A DNA stretch of 64,000 nt from assembly GCF_019924925.1 (NCBI RefSeq), contig NC_067237.1, forward strand, positions 6,187,001-6,251,000, written 5' to 3'. Within the stretch, counting starts at the first letter, position 1; every line of letters starts with the position of its first letter. The stretch is from Ctenopharyngodon idella (taxonomy: Eukaryota > Chordata > Actinopteri > Cypriniformes > Xenocyprididae). The position numbers were made by a program, and so were the translations under genes. Shown here piece after piece: positions 21,673 to 33,130 of this stretch. A model generated the notes under the pieces. The model made no database searches, was not told the DNA's origin, and was given only the letters and a program-made list of their open reading frames with translations.

Positions 21673-23534
21673 AAATGGTCAAATTGGGTCTTAAACATAA
21701 ACTACTCACATAAACTAATTTCTTGTTTATTTATTGAACCGTTTCATAAAATAGATAGCACATTCGCAATCAAGCTGTTGTACTGAATATCAGCATGACA
21801 GTGATTACAGAACCACAGCACCCTTGCTCATCTGATATTTCTTAACGAAAATGTGTTTGCGCTGTAAATGAGTTAGCATTTATGAAGTGTCAGGAGTAAA
21901 AATGAGAAATAAAGAGTTTGAGCAGTTTTTTATCTGAATGTTCTCAAGGCTGATGCAGCTAATGCATGTTACTAATTGCGCTGTTGTGTTAACACCCACA
22001 TCCATCTTACTTCTGTGTATTTCAGCCAAAAACATAACTACCACCACAATTTGGTAACAAACAGGCAAAGATGATTGCATATATTGCATATTAATAAGCT
22101 AAAGAAAAACTGTTTACTTATTCACTGGATGACTGCAAATAAAAACACAAGTTTTAACTGTGAAATATCTGTAAATAGATTCAGTGGAGCACTTCTGCTA
22201 TCATTAGTATGTGTTTTTGCTGTGAAAAAAAAAGACTTTCCCTTTGGCATATACTGTAATAAGGGATACAGTTCTTCGCTTGCCCAAGTTCACTCTGTGT
22301 TTGACACATAAGCACACACGCACACACAAAACACATCGGATGTATGCTACTATAATTGACTGCACTAAAGCAGTATATGCTTTTTTGCGCTATTAAACGT
22401 GAGGTCAGATTTGTCCTTCTCCTCTGGGGTTCAGAGATGCTACAGAACACCATGCACTTTGATGTAAATTACTCTGAAATGTTATTTGAGTAATTTTACT
22501 CTGTATCTCTGTGAGGGTTTTTAGTAAGGCTGCATGGCGAGATTAGTATGAGAAAATGTGTCTTTCCGGCCTAAACTCTATCTTGGTAGCTTTTAGGTTG
22601 AGTGGTGCGCATGGGCGGCACTTCATATTCCTAAGAGTGATGTGTTTGTGTTTGTGTGTGTGTGTTTGTGTTGTTCAAGCATTCCCTCCATTGTGGAGAC
22701 AAAATCTTGGTCCCCATGAGGAAAACAGCTTATAAATCATACTAAGTGATGTTTTTTTTTTTTTTTTTTTTTTTTTAATGTAAAAATGCAGAAAGTTTAC
22801 TGTGATGAGTATGTTTAGGGTTAGGGGATAGAATATACAGTTTGCACAATATAAATTATGAATAATAATTTGGCTGTGCTTTAATATTTTAATATAATGA
22901 AATTAATTAAATTAATAATCTGTGATTATTAATTACAGGTCTGAAATACAGCAAACATTAGTGGCCAAAAGTTATATCCTGAGGGATATTTGTTTTTAAT
23001 GACCCTACAAGTTTGATTAAACCATCAAAATATGAGGAAAATATTTTAGATTTGTTAAATGTTTTTAATATGAGGGAAGAACAAAACACTAAACTTGGTT
23101 AAGATATTTATCTGACAAAAGCAAACTACAGCTACAGGTTATATTTTACTATGCGAAAAAAGAAAAAGAAAAAGAAAAAAAAAAAAAAAACGCACAATTT
23201 GATGTTTCATTGTGTTATCGCAAATAAAACAATTGACTCCAAGCAATACAATGCAACTATGCAATTTGCTTACAAAATCTTTAACAAATTTTTAATAATA
23301 TCTGAATAAAGGATGTCAATTTTCCTAGGCCAGACAAAAAAATAAATAAATTACAAACTAAAAAATGGCAACATGTAAATTAACTGGTTTAATACAAGTC
23401 TAACATATTGCTGAATCAACCTAAATACGTTAATTTATACCAGGGTCATTGACGAAAAAGGTTTTTTAAAAAAGTGTAAAAAACATAATTGTAGAGATAT
23501 AATTAATTTTGAAATTTTATTAAGTGTTAACAAT
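21673..23534. other. Spacer with simple repeats
   Basis: Contains a TG-rich run at 22,639-22,672, a long poly-T at 22,752-22,776 and an A-rich AAAAAG run at 23,157-23,190. Overlapping small ORFs near 22,075-22,453 show no domain. No gene recognised. Confidence 0.6.
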
Positions 23535-23632
23535 GAGATTATGTGGTTTTTGTAATCAATTAACACTGCTTTTGTCATTTTTTGAGATTATGTGGTTTTT
23601 GTAATCAATTAACACTGCTTTTGTCATTTTTT
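23535..23632. repeat. Exact tandem duplication, 2 x 49 bp
   Basis: The 49 bases beginning GAGATTATGTGG at 23,535 recur without any change from 23,584 to 23,632. Perfect identity of a non-microsatellite unit implies a recent duplication or an assembly artefact. Confidence 0.95.
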
Positions 23633-23639
23633 ACAAGAT

Positions 23640-24450
23640 GGACAAAATTTGTCACTCACCAAAAGTCATTCGGTTTAACCAAAATTTCGGTTTTACCGAA
23701 TGACACTTTTGGTTATACTGCATGATAATATTCTCAAACAATGCTAAGAGGCTGATATCTAGCTAGCTAGCTAACAAATGGACAATTAAACATTTTATAT
23801 TTAGTACAAGTTTTTGAAATATTACAACATTTTCCATGTTTTATAGCGGTTGTACCGAATGACCTGATGTTTCGGGACATGTGTATGAGCAAGTGAAAAC
23901 ATGAATTTTTCAAATAGTTAAGAGAGATTTAATTACTTTGCTTCACGACCATGTGGTCCTTTGCAGAATGATGTTACTTGATATTGACCACATGACTTGA
24001 TCCAAAATGGTCCCTTTATATTGGTTACTCCAAATGACATCAATGAAATTCATTTTTCCGGACATTCTTTCTCATAACAAAGCAACAACTTCTACACATA
24101 ATTTTAATACCATTTTGCACTATTTTGACATATGATGTTATAAAATCATGCCAGAATAAAAAAAAAAACGTTTATTACAATTTTAAGATATTTTAATCAC
24201 AAATTAAATGGCTGTATTGGCCTTTGGATGGTTAAACCGAATGACCTTTTGACACTTCAAAATCTTTAAAATACCTTTATATGTAGCAAAATATAATTAA
24301 AACCTTTTGGATTCAATAGAAGAGATCTAGATGTACTATCTTACATACTTTGGATGTCATATCTGTGTTTTTTTTTTTATTATTATTAAGGCCTTTGGAC
24401 AAAAAAAAAAAAAAAAAGACCCGTCATGTCATTGACCCACCAACAAGACA
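23640..24450. repeat. Region with four ACCGAATGAC-type motifs
   Basis: The motif appears inverted near 23,667 (GTCATTCGGTTTAACC) and direct near 23,693 (TTACCGAATGACAC), 23,856 (GTACCGAATGACC) and 24,233 (AACCGAATGACC). A weaker CCAAATGACATC lies at 24,029. The first pair forms an inverted repeat around AAAATTTCGG. CTAGCTAGCTAGC lies at 23,759-23,772 and poly-A/T tracts at 24,369-24,418. It looks like an interspersed repeat with an internal motif, but I see no terminal repeats or ORF. Confidence 0.5.
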
Positions 24451-24703
24451 CATTTTTATGGGTTAAGTCAAGTAAAGAACAGCTCTGCATTGCAGGTTTT
24501 TTTTTTTTTCTTTACAGTGCATCATTATTAGGAATAAAATGCTCAAAATAATTTAAACAATTTAACTTGTACACCAAGTGGCTTATTTCTACATAAAACT
24601 AAGTTTTCAGATATTCAAGTGCTTCAGTCAAATTTATGATACATTTTATTTTGGGATATTGCAAGTCAGTGTATAGATCAGCTTGAAGATATCATGATGA
24701 TTC
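24451..24703. other. Short AT-rich spacer
   Basis: Poly-T at 24,499-24,510. Nothing else recognised. Confidence 0.6.
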
Positions 24704-25000
24704 ATTGGTTGTGTGGTAACACGAGGGATTCTGGATCTAATCCGCCTTAATATAATGTTTTTGTTTTAATAAACTAAAATTGTCAGTGGATGTACATTAT
24801 CATAAGTGGGGATTAAAAATATTAAAAATGACAAATTCAAGTGGCAGATAGCCTCTCATTTTAATACCCACTAACAAAATGAAAACTCCTGTTCATCAAT
24901 TGGACACGCTCCTGCATTAGAAACATCCCTGCCGTGAGCTATTGCAAAAAGTGGCCAAAACCAAATAAGCCATGACAAAGAGTAGTGAAGACCGTGAATG
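24704..25000 (+). repeat. SINE-like repeat, copy 2
   Basis: It begins with a tRNA-like stretch (TGGTTGTGTGGTAACACGAG) followed by TCTGGATCTAATCCGCC, the B-box-like word shared with copy 1. The body shares ATTAGA.ACATCC.TGCCGTGAG, TGCAAAAAGTGG and TGTCAGTG words. Order and orientation match copy 1, but many indels separate them. Class is uncertain. Confidence 0.4.
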
Positions 25001-25246
25001 ACACCTGTGGTGATAGGCTATACTGTAGGCTATACTATATTTAAAAAAGTAATTTTGAACGTATCCCTTAAGACAAAGTCTATTAAAGTAAGTTTATTAG
25101 CGTAATATCAGCTCACTGTTTATGCTTTAAAATTCACACAGCAGTTTAATTTAGATTTTAATTTTCATCACAGTTTGACATGGTCTGATGTCTCCATCCT
25201 AACATCTCAGGTTTTTTCCAGCCATTCTAATATAAAACATAAGGGT

Positions 25247-25584
25247 ATGGAAGTTTGTTTCTGCCACTAAATAATAAATAAATAAGGTAACTGTGACTTT
25301 TTATCTCACATTTCTGACTTCTTTTCTCAGAATTGCGAGATATAATGTCAGAATTGTGAGATATAAACTCACAATTGCGAGAAATAGTCAGAATTGCGAG
25401 TTTATATCTCACAATTCTGACTTCATAACATGCAATTGCGACTTTATATCATGCAATTCTGACTTTATAACTTGCAATTGTGAGTTTATATCATACAATT
25501 CAGAGAAAAAAAAAGTCAGAATTGCGAGATAAAAAGTCGCAATTATACCTTTTTTATTGTTCAGTGGTGGAAACAAGCTTCCAT
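25247..25584. mobile_element. MITE of alternating TCAGAATTGCGAG blocks, copy 1
   Basis: The terminal repeats are ATGGAAGTTTGTTTCTGCCA on the left and, reverse-complemented, ATGGAAGCTTGTTTCCACCA on the right. The interior is built almost entirely from short blocks such as CAGAATTGCGAG, TATAAACTCACAATTG and their complements (ACAATTCTGACTT), repeated in both directions about every 20 bases. It can therefore fold in many registers. No protein function: the reading frames inside are by-products of the repeats. A second copy is at 49,426. Confidence 0.8.
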
Positions 25585-28108
25585 GTAAGGTTTTTGTATG
25601 ACAAAAACATAGAAAACAATTTATGTGTGGTCAAGTGTGAGTCGGAACTAGCTTTGTCAAAAGCACTCATATTTTGGCACAAATTTGGTTGTACCAAATA
25701 TGATAAAGTTTGTTACCCAGCAGCTTCCAATGCTCAGTTGTGTATGTGGGTTATTTCTCTGTGAATAGCGCTTGTACCTTGCTGTCATGCATCTGTGCCT
25801 GACAAACGGTCATATGCACTTCTTTGTCAAAATGCCCATCTTGGTAAGCTTTGTCTTTGGCAAATATAAACAGATGGAACAAAAGATTTGTGCCCAATGT
25901 GTTATCTGATAGACATATCACTATCTATTACATCATTAATACTAATTAAACAGTATTGGCAAGAAAAAGCTGTTAGCTGCTATTAATTTATTTCTTTGCT
26001 CTGTTTACTTAACACTGTTTTGGGTCTAAGAGACACCAAGTCCATTTTAACAGGTTAAAAAAAAAAAAAAAAAAAAAACCTTGCAGTGTCAGGTTTCTTC
26101 TTAATTACTTTAATGTGACTGTCAATAAAATTCAAATTCAAAACCAAAATTAAAATAAATAATTTTGAAATATATTATACTTGAAATATTTTAAAATATA
26201 ATAATTATTTTTAATACACTTGTAATATTTGTTTTCTTAGAACTTATAATCTATTAGTAAATCATTAATCATTTATATTTTAATAAATAATTACTTTATA
26301 TATATAATGGTTATTTTTTCATGCATCATTTTTTTCTTCAATAACATCTTAGTTTTGCTGTGGTGTCAAGGTAGGTATTAGGAATTCAAATGGTCCATTT
26401 TTAAATATTTCTTTTACAGTTGCCTTAGTTTTATCAGCAATACACTATTATGACAGTACTGTGGAATATACTGCTACCATGACATAAAATTAATCATATA
26501 CCAAGACATAAGTTTTTAGTCACCCTACCTAGAGGTTATTGACATGAACCAGGGGTCCAGGGATCAGGGTTAATTGAAAGTGACAGATGCACTGCGAGGC
26601 TTGAAGAAACTGTGTCAACATACAGAGGGAAAACCAGCAGCGTTTTCCTGAGATAAGATAATAGGACCTGGAGGGGTTTTCACTGACTGAGATATGCGAC
26701 TAATAAAATGAAAATGGACAAGAATGTCTGCAGGATTTCTCGCAGCAGGAGCCTTAAGTAAAGATCTTAAAATTAATGTTCCAGGCAGTTGCTTATGCTG
26801 TTGTTTATAATCCCCACATTAGATGTATATTCTTATTCTGAATCATTTAATATATGCTTATGCTTTTGAGTAACCATCTAGTTGATATGTCATTTAAAAG
26901 GTTTTTGTATTCATAGCTTTACAGTAGTGCTGGTGATATATTTCATTATGTACAATATGAAAGAACTGAGAGTCTTATAATGGTTATGAGTGTCTGTGAG
27001 TTACAGTCTGAGTAGTCTGTCAGTGTTTTGGTTAGCAGACTTAATTTTTGTATTTTCTCTGGAAAATCTCTTATTTTGGTGTACTGACTGAAGTGCATAA
27101 TATATGCGAGTGTACTCCTAAAAGTAAACTTTTATCAGAATAATTAAAATGTTCAGTCTTTCTTTTCCTGGAAAATGGAGCAAATATATTGATGACTCAC
27201 CTTGGACATATAAAAATGCTTGGCCAATAAAACATTCTGCAGAATGAGAGAATTATATATCCCACCTGCCACTGATCTGGAGCTTCAACAGTCAGCAGAC
27301 AGTAGCTCAGAGATATAAAATCCCAAACAAATAATTAGACAGCCTGTCATTCAGACACGTCAACTCTTTTCTGATAATGACCATGGGCCTCTTCACCAGA
27401 ACTGTCACTCTCAGTTCTTGACACAAATCTGTATGACCTTATTTCACAAATGAATACAAATTAATTCCCCCATCTGATTCTGGTAGGTCTGCATGCCTTG
27501 GTGAAGTTTCAGATGGGAAATCATTATTTATTTATTTTTTAATCAATATCACAAAAAGAACTAACATTATCTTTGTCTTACAGTTTCATGAGGTCTTGTA
27601 TTGTCTCCTTTGAGCAATGTAGGCATTATGGCTTGTCTTAATAACCTAAATGTGCTGTGTGCCTGTATTTGTAGACATCTTGACCTTGTCAAGATGCTGC
27701 AAGTGTGTCTATTCTTGTAGAGTAGATTTCAGGTTTTTTGTTTCCTTTTGTCTGGCTTTTTCGTTTTGAAGATGATCACTAAATGATAAAAAAAAAAAAA
27801 ATAAATAAATAAGGAAGTGTGAGTTCTCAGACCTTGCCTGAGAATCAGAGCCATGCACTGACATTAAGGGCGGCAGGTGGTCAAGTGAAAAAAGGGCACC
27901 CCTCTTATAATTATTTATAAAAAGTAAAGTTACATATTGTCAATCATCTTTCAATTAATTACATTATTTAACACTATACACTATAGGGCTGTTATATCAA
28001 TTAATTGAAATCAGTATCAACAAAATCCATTTTACCATTTATCAAAATTAATTTACACTGCAATTACAATCGCCTAAATAATGTTATGAGATTAATGTTC
28101 TAAATATA
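25585..28108. other. Long spacer, no repeats with clear ends
   Basis: Poly-A at 26,057-26,078 and 27,788-27,801. The part 26,530-27,500 is repeat-poor with mixed composition and might hold conserved non-coding DNA. I see no exon-like frame. Confidence 0.45.
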
Positions 28109-28635
28109 CAGTCAAACCAAAAATTATTCAGACATTTTTGATGTTTTTGATATATTTTTACTAGTGGGTGCAGGACACTATACACTACTGATTCTACTTA
28201 TTATCATCAGATGTCTTCAATGTTGGCAATAAAAAATAAAGAGTTCTTAATTAAACTTCGACGTCTGTTTGTTATTCAGATATTTTTGTTTAAATTTTAC
28301 TTAAATTTGACTCATTTTAATTGGTTGACATTTTCATTAAGTGAGGATAGCAAAATAAAGTAAACTGAAATATTATACCCAACAATTCTTCATACAGTGG
28401 ACTACCAGTAAAATTGATAAAAATTTGGAACCAAAAATTATTCAGACACTTTGACCTGACCAGGTTTTGCTTAAGTGTTATCTAACATAATTAAGTTTTT
28501 TTTTTTTTTTTTCTGACACAGTTTAACTCTGAGATCCTGTCATATTTTATTACATTTTTTTTTTTTAACTATAGTGAATAAACTGTATTAAAGAATGAAA
28601 TGTTCAAGGTGTCTGAATGAATTTTGGTTTGACTG
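28109..28635. mobile_element. Tc1/mariner-type MITE with TA target duplication
   Basis: The left end CAGTCAAACCAAAAATTATT and the right end, reverse-complemented CAGTCAAACCAAAATTCATT, match for nearly 28 bases, both continuing into CAGACA. TA lies at each outer edge (28,107-28,108 and 28,636-28,637), as expected for Tc1/mariner insertion. An internal copy of CCAAAAATTATTCAGACA occurs at 28,431-28,450, so the end sequence is also present as an internal repeat. The 527-bp body has no transposase. Confidence 0.88.
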
Positions 28636-28698
28636 TAGCATTTTGAATATAGAAATAGGAAAAAATAAATAATACTATTATATATGAAACTAAAACCA

Positions 28699-28713
28699 CC
28701 AGTAGGTGGCAGC
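28699..28713 (+). promoter_or_regulatory. CTCF-consensus site
   Basis: CCAGTAGGTGGCAGC fits every position of the vertebrate CTCF core CCASYAGRKGGCRSY. It lies just right of the TA-flanked MITE and just left of an ATTCATTC-rich stretch. If the latter is a repeat, the site may be repeat-borne. Binding is not shown. Confidence 0.4.
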
Positions 28714-28729
28714 AGGTTGTAATACGTGA

Positions 28730-28880
28730 ATCGTAGAATCATTCATTCAACCGATTCATTCAAGCTTTCTGATTCGTTCATGAACGAAGCAAGTGTCCAC
28801 TGACTTTATGAATGGGTCATTGAATCATTGACTCACCCTATTCGTTCAAAAACAGTGAATCATTCAAGAAAGAAACACCA
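28730..28880. repeat. Cluster of GATTCATTC/GAATCATTC words
   Basis: GAATCATTCATTCAACC, GATTCATTCAAG, GATTCGTTCATGAACG, GAATCATTGACTC, TTCGTTCAAAAAC and GAATCATTCAAG follow each other within 150 bases. This resembles a cyprinid repeat with degenerate ATTCRTTCA units. Ends are not defined. Confidence 0.5.
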
Positions 28881-30655
28881 CTGTGTGTTGCTGGGAGATG
28901 CAACTTTTCTGCTTTGTTTGGAACTATTTTCGTTCACAAAGTAGAGCAAACACAGTCAAAATTTACAAAATTGTCAATTCATATAATCAACATATTGTTT
29001 ATTAGACTTGTATAAAATGAATATCACATTTTGCAATCATGCTGATATTCGAGAAAACAGCACTCTTGCTTGTGTGATATTGCTTAACTATATTATGTTA
29101 TAAACACAAAATACAAGAACTCATACAAGGACAATTCATATCTTGAATTTTGGGGGCTTTTTTCCCCTCAATTTTGGTGGCAATTCCGACTTTGCACAAT
29201 GCTATTTTATGCCAATGCCAGACTAGTTTGCTTGTTGTTAAGCTTAATGGAGGGCTATTGCCTAAGTCAGGCTGGCTGTATTGAGATGTTTTAATAGTGG
29301 CTTAATTTCACAGCGGTGACAAACAGTGCTGAAGTTTAGGACAAGCATGACCGTTACCTGGCTGTCACCAATGAAGGCAGGTCGGGGAGACGAGGATGCT
29401 GCTCGTCTGCTCTGCTCGGCACTATGCTGGCTGTGACAAGAGATGTCAGAGAGTCGGAGGAGCTTGTGCGGTTTCGCAGAATTATTAAGAATAAGTTGTC
29501 AGGCACACGCTGAGAATTGATTGAGAAATAATAATTGAGATAATGTATTTTTCCTGTGAAAGAAAATGCTTTTTTTTCATATAAAGCATCTTTATAATAT
29601 CATCTACAGAGATTTAACAAAGATCACCAAAATATGAAGAGAGTCAACAGATATAATGAAGTGCTCTGAACCAGAAGGAAGCTCCCAGTGCTCCCTGAGA
29701 GCACATTTTATATGATTATTTTAGAGTAATGCTTTAAAGTATAGAACAAAGAGGATTTTTACTTGCCTGGAAACTAGGCTAACTTTTAAACAAACATCTG
29801 AACTGCAAGCTCTAAGTGTAAGAGGCACTTTAAGGTCTAAACTAACCTCTCTAACCATTCACAAGGGAAACTGCATTGAAAAGTCACTCCATCTTCTGTC
29901 GCTAACAGTTATTTCTGGGAAGAAGATGCCACGGAGGGGAGGTGAACCTGGTTGCTTGCCCAGAGTGCAGTTCACTCTCTGACCTAATGATATTTGGCTC
30001 AGACTGATACATCTGCAGTCTCAGAGTCTCATGGCTTCACAATATCTTGGCTTATTGTATGGAAAATCCCATAGAGGATGCTGTTTTGGCCTTGTTGATT
30101 CATGCTCTTTTCTGTTTGATGTTCAGGACAAAATTATTTAGAGTTGAAATCAGAATTTATAACTGAAAATATTTAATCTTTTATCAGCTCCAATGCTTTC
30201 TTGCATCATTTATCATATATTTATATATCAACCGACACCAACATGTAGTGTCAGTGTAGTAATGTGCAATGTCTTACCTAAAAGGATATTTAAAAAAAAA
30301 AAAAAAAAAAAAAATCAAGGTGAAAGCTGTTTCTATAATCCAATGTTATTTGAGTGAAACAAGGTATTAAATGAGACAAATATAGAGCGGGGCTTAATTT
30401 TATTTGGTCAAGAATTAATTGATTTGTGAAAAGTGGGCGTGGCATACCAGAATGAAGGCAGGGGGTTTGACAGGAGGGGTTGAAAAGGATTCAGAATCAG
30501 AACATGATCCGAACATGAGGTCAAAGCTTGTCTGATAGGTTTCAGCAATTAACCACTGCTGGTAGATGATGTAACTACACCACAATGCCGACAAAAAAAA
30601 CAAACAAAAAAAAACAAAAAGCAAAATCTTGATTTATGGCCATTGAAAAGTAACC

Positions 30656-30659
<4 letters not shown>
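28881..30659. other. Repeat-poor spacer with GC-richer patches
   Basis: 29,330-29,480 and 29,880-30,060 are richer in GC and lack repeat signatures. They may be conserved non-coding. A GACCGTTACCTGGCTGTC stretch near 29,348 was considered as an exon and rejected. Poly-A at 30,292-30,313. Confidence 0.4.

Positions 30660-30700
<41 letters not shown>
30660..30700. repeat. (TA)n microsatellite
   Basis: About 20 pure TA units, directly joined to the Tc1-like end at 30,701, a usual position for expanded TA target sites. Confidence 0.95.
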
Positions 30701-30703
<3 letters not shown>

Positions 30704-30795
30704 CCCTCCACAAATATTGGCACCCTTGGTAAATATAAGCAAAGGCGACTGTGAAAATTAATCTGCATTGTTAATCCTTTTGATCTTTCATTTAC
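30701..30795 (+). mobile_element. Truncated Tc1-like element, left end only
   Basis: GTGCCCTCCACAAATATTGG followed by CACCCTTGGTAAATA and GCAAAG..GGCTGTGAAAATTAATC-like sequence is the outer end of a Tc1-like family I recognise in fish. It stops at about 30,795, where a different repeat begins. No transposase and no right end remain. Confidence 0.65.
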
Positions 30796-31275
30796 GGCTT
30801 GGCTCGCTTTACTTTCGGTTTGCTTTTCCACTGCAGTTTAGTACCACTTCAACTTGGGTGGGATTATAGACTGATCGTTATAGTTGCGCCGCCTCTACTG
30901 CCATGGATCCGCTCCTTAGCTACCAATGAGAGGAACGTCTGAACCTCCTCTACTGACAACGCTAAAGCCATTTCTTTTTTCAAGTTGCGTACGACGGTCA
31001 TTTAAAGCATTTAAAGAAGTTGTGAGAACAAATGATACTACGGTGGCTGTTACTGAATATTTAAATCTAGCGGGTTTGGTGTCTCATGTTTCAAATCCAG
31101 TGATGCTGGTAGTGATGATTCTTTCTGACCAATCAGTGATCTGCAGTGTTTACACATCATATTTTAGTATCGGTATGGCTCGCTTGGTACCGAGCCATAT
31201 CATGCAGTAGAAAAGCGTCAAAAAGTGAGCCGCACCAAGCCTTACCGAACTGTACCATGCAGTGGAAAAGTGCCA
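30796..31275. mobile_element. MITE-like repeat with TTTTCCACTGCA arms
   Basis: The left part reads CGGCTTGGCTCGC..TTTGCTTTTCCACTGCAG..AGTACC and the right part GTACC..ATGCAGT.GAAAAGCG, then GTACCATGCAGTGGAAAAG. These arms are inverse of each other, and the words GGCTCGC and AGCCGCACCAAGCC also pair. The extreme left is cut at the junction with the Tc1 fragment. A 94-codon frame inside (30,926-31,210) has no known domain and lies within the repeat. Confidence 0.6.
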
Positions 31276-32582
31276 TAATTTTCTCCTACTATTAACTTCA
31301 ATGCAGGGATTTCACAATTCTCAGTTCTGTATTGCATTTGAGCAAATGTGTCTCACCCAACATGATTGATTCACCCAATTTTCCCCTTTCCGTGATGGCA
31401 TTCAGGTTACCTTGTTCCCATTACGCATATCATTCACAAATAGCCTCAGGCTGTCGCCTGTGCAGGGTTACAACGCTAGGACGAACACATAGAAAAGATA
31501 TTCACAAGATACTTCAGGTTTAATTGTATCGCTCTTCAGTTGAGCAATGTCACGAAGGACAGAAAGATTCGGATATATCCCAAACAAAACACTCAATCAG
31601 ACATAGGAAAAGACGGATAAAAGCTCACTGATGAATCGAGATATAGATTCCATCCATTTTGACTGGCCTGAGTCAGTCTTGCACTCCAGATCAAGCCATG
31701 ATGGGAAAATGAATACTCTCAGTGTGATTTTAAATTATTTCCTGCTTGGCAGCACCTTAAAGCGTCTCCGAGTAATAACGCAGAGGTTTAGCTATTTGAC
31801 TGTTGGCCTAAGTAATTTAGTTTGCATAAAATATTAAAAGCACATTTGCAAAATGCGATGTGAACGTGTCTCCCTTGTTTTGCATTTAAAGTGAAACTCT
31901 TCAACCTCAGCAGATGCAGACCTAATTGAAGCCCTTTGTTTACGGAGGCCTTGAAGTCTAATCAGTTTTAATTATTCTTAACTGGTCATACTGGGAGATG
32001 TCAGCATGGGGTATGTTACAGCGCAGAGGCAGTCATCTGTTCCATCGTAAACAGTTCAGCTTTACACCACAGCCCTGTTTTAAAGGAAAGCACAAAAAGC
32101 TTTGTGCGAACACCTGGAATGGGAGCAAATTTTGGATTCCAGATAAATCTGAGATTAGGTGTAGATTTAGGAGAGTGAGCTGACGAGAAGTGTCTGGAGG
32201 GCGGAGAGATAAGAAAGCTTAGAGACACTTTCAATGAGAGACTAAAGAGATCGCTATCATAGGAAAGAATGTATCACTACTGGATAGTAAACCCTAGCGG
32301 TAGGCCTACTGTTTTTCTTCAACAATATTGATACGACAGTTTGTGGAGAGAAACACTTGGAGAATGGGATTGGGAAAGGTCCACAAACCAGGACTCAAAC
32401 TCTAGTCACCCCAAAGCGTTTTTGTGCCACATATTGGTGCGCTTTCCACAAGTGTATGACTCTAACTTGACATGACTTTTAGCGAAACGAGTTGCTCTAT
32501 ATGGCATACTGTCATATAGACTTGAAATTGTATTTGGAAAACATGGGTTAGCTTGATAGATGCATTTGTATTCATTAATTTT
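31276..32582. other. Spacer, partly of mixed composition
   Basis: 31,320-31,530 and 31,900-32,230 have several small open frames on both strands but no domain, no strong splice pair and no repeat ends. 31,980-32,180 could be conserved non-coding DNA. Confidence 0.35.
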
Positions 32583-32690
32583 ATTCACTTAGAAGATGCT
32601 TTTATATAAGTGACTTACAATTGTGGGATACAACAGAGCGATTCATCCAAAGGAGACAGTAACATCTTATGCCAGTAGTTAAAAAAATGG
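32583..32690 (+). repeat. SINE-tail-like fragment
   Basis: TTCACTTAGAAGATGCTTTTATATAAGTGACTTACAATTG is a worn form of the widespread fish sequence around GCTTTTATCCAAAGCGACTTACA, and GCGATTCATCCAAAGGAGAC follows. No tRNA-like head is joined to it. Recognition is from memory. Confidence 0.5.
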
Positions 32691-33130
32691 CTTTATGAAT
32701 GATCTACAAAGTTGAAGTATAGTTTTAAAAAATAATTTATGAAAAATGGTTTCATCCATGTGCAATAATTGTTTTTGTTAACATCAAATTGATTACAAAA
32801 ACACATTTGATTTTTTTTTTTTTTTTTTCACCATTTCACATTAAGGAAAAACTACTATATGCCACTATGTGCCTTTTTTTTTTAATGCAAGACACTATAT
32901 ATATATATATATATATATATAGATAAAAAATAAGAAATAATTCAAATGTACACCTTTTCCCCCATCTTTTTTTGGTATTCGAAAATGGTTGTTCCATTCC
33001 TGAGTCAGTTCTTATGTCTATTTAAAACAATAATTCAGCAATCAATTTGTTTACATAACTCATAAGATTTTAAAATGTTTTGGTGATAATATATAAATGT
33101 CAGTTAATATTGATGTTTATTACTTTTGTT
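32691..33130. other. AT-rich spacer with simple repeats
   Basis: Poly-T at 32,812-32,828 and a (TA)n run at 32,895-32,922. No gene. Confidence 0.6.

Noticed and set aside
25227..25764. Protein-like repeats (SHNSD, CNCDFISCNSDF) in frames at 25.2-25.8 kb
   Set aside because: They arise from the tandem TCAGAATT/CAATTGCGAG blocks of a MITE, not from a repeat protein.
29340..29515. Open + strand stretch containing DRYLAV, reminiscent of a rhodopsin-type GPCR motif
   Set aside because: The frame has an in-frame stop just upstream, no transmembrane segment follows, and the next residues (TNEGRSGRRGCC) fit no receptor. Six matching residues are not enough.
30926..31210. 94-codon frame with a hydrophobic stretch
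   Set aside because: It lies inside a repeat with inverted TTTTCCACTGCA arms, and no domain is recognisable.
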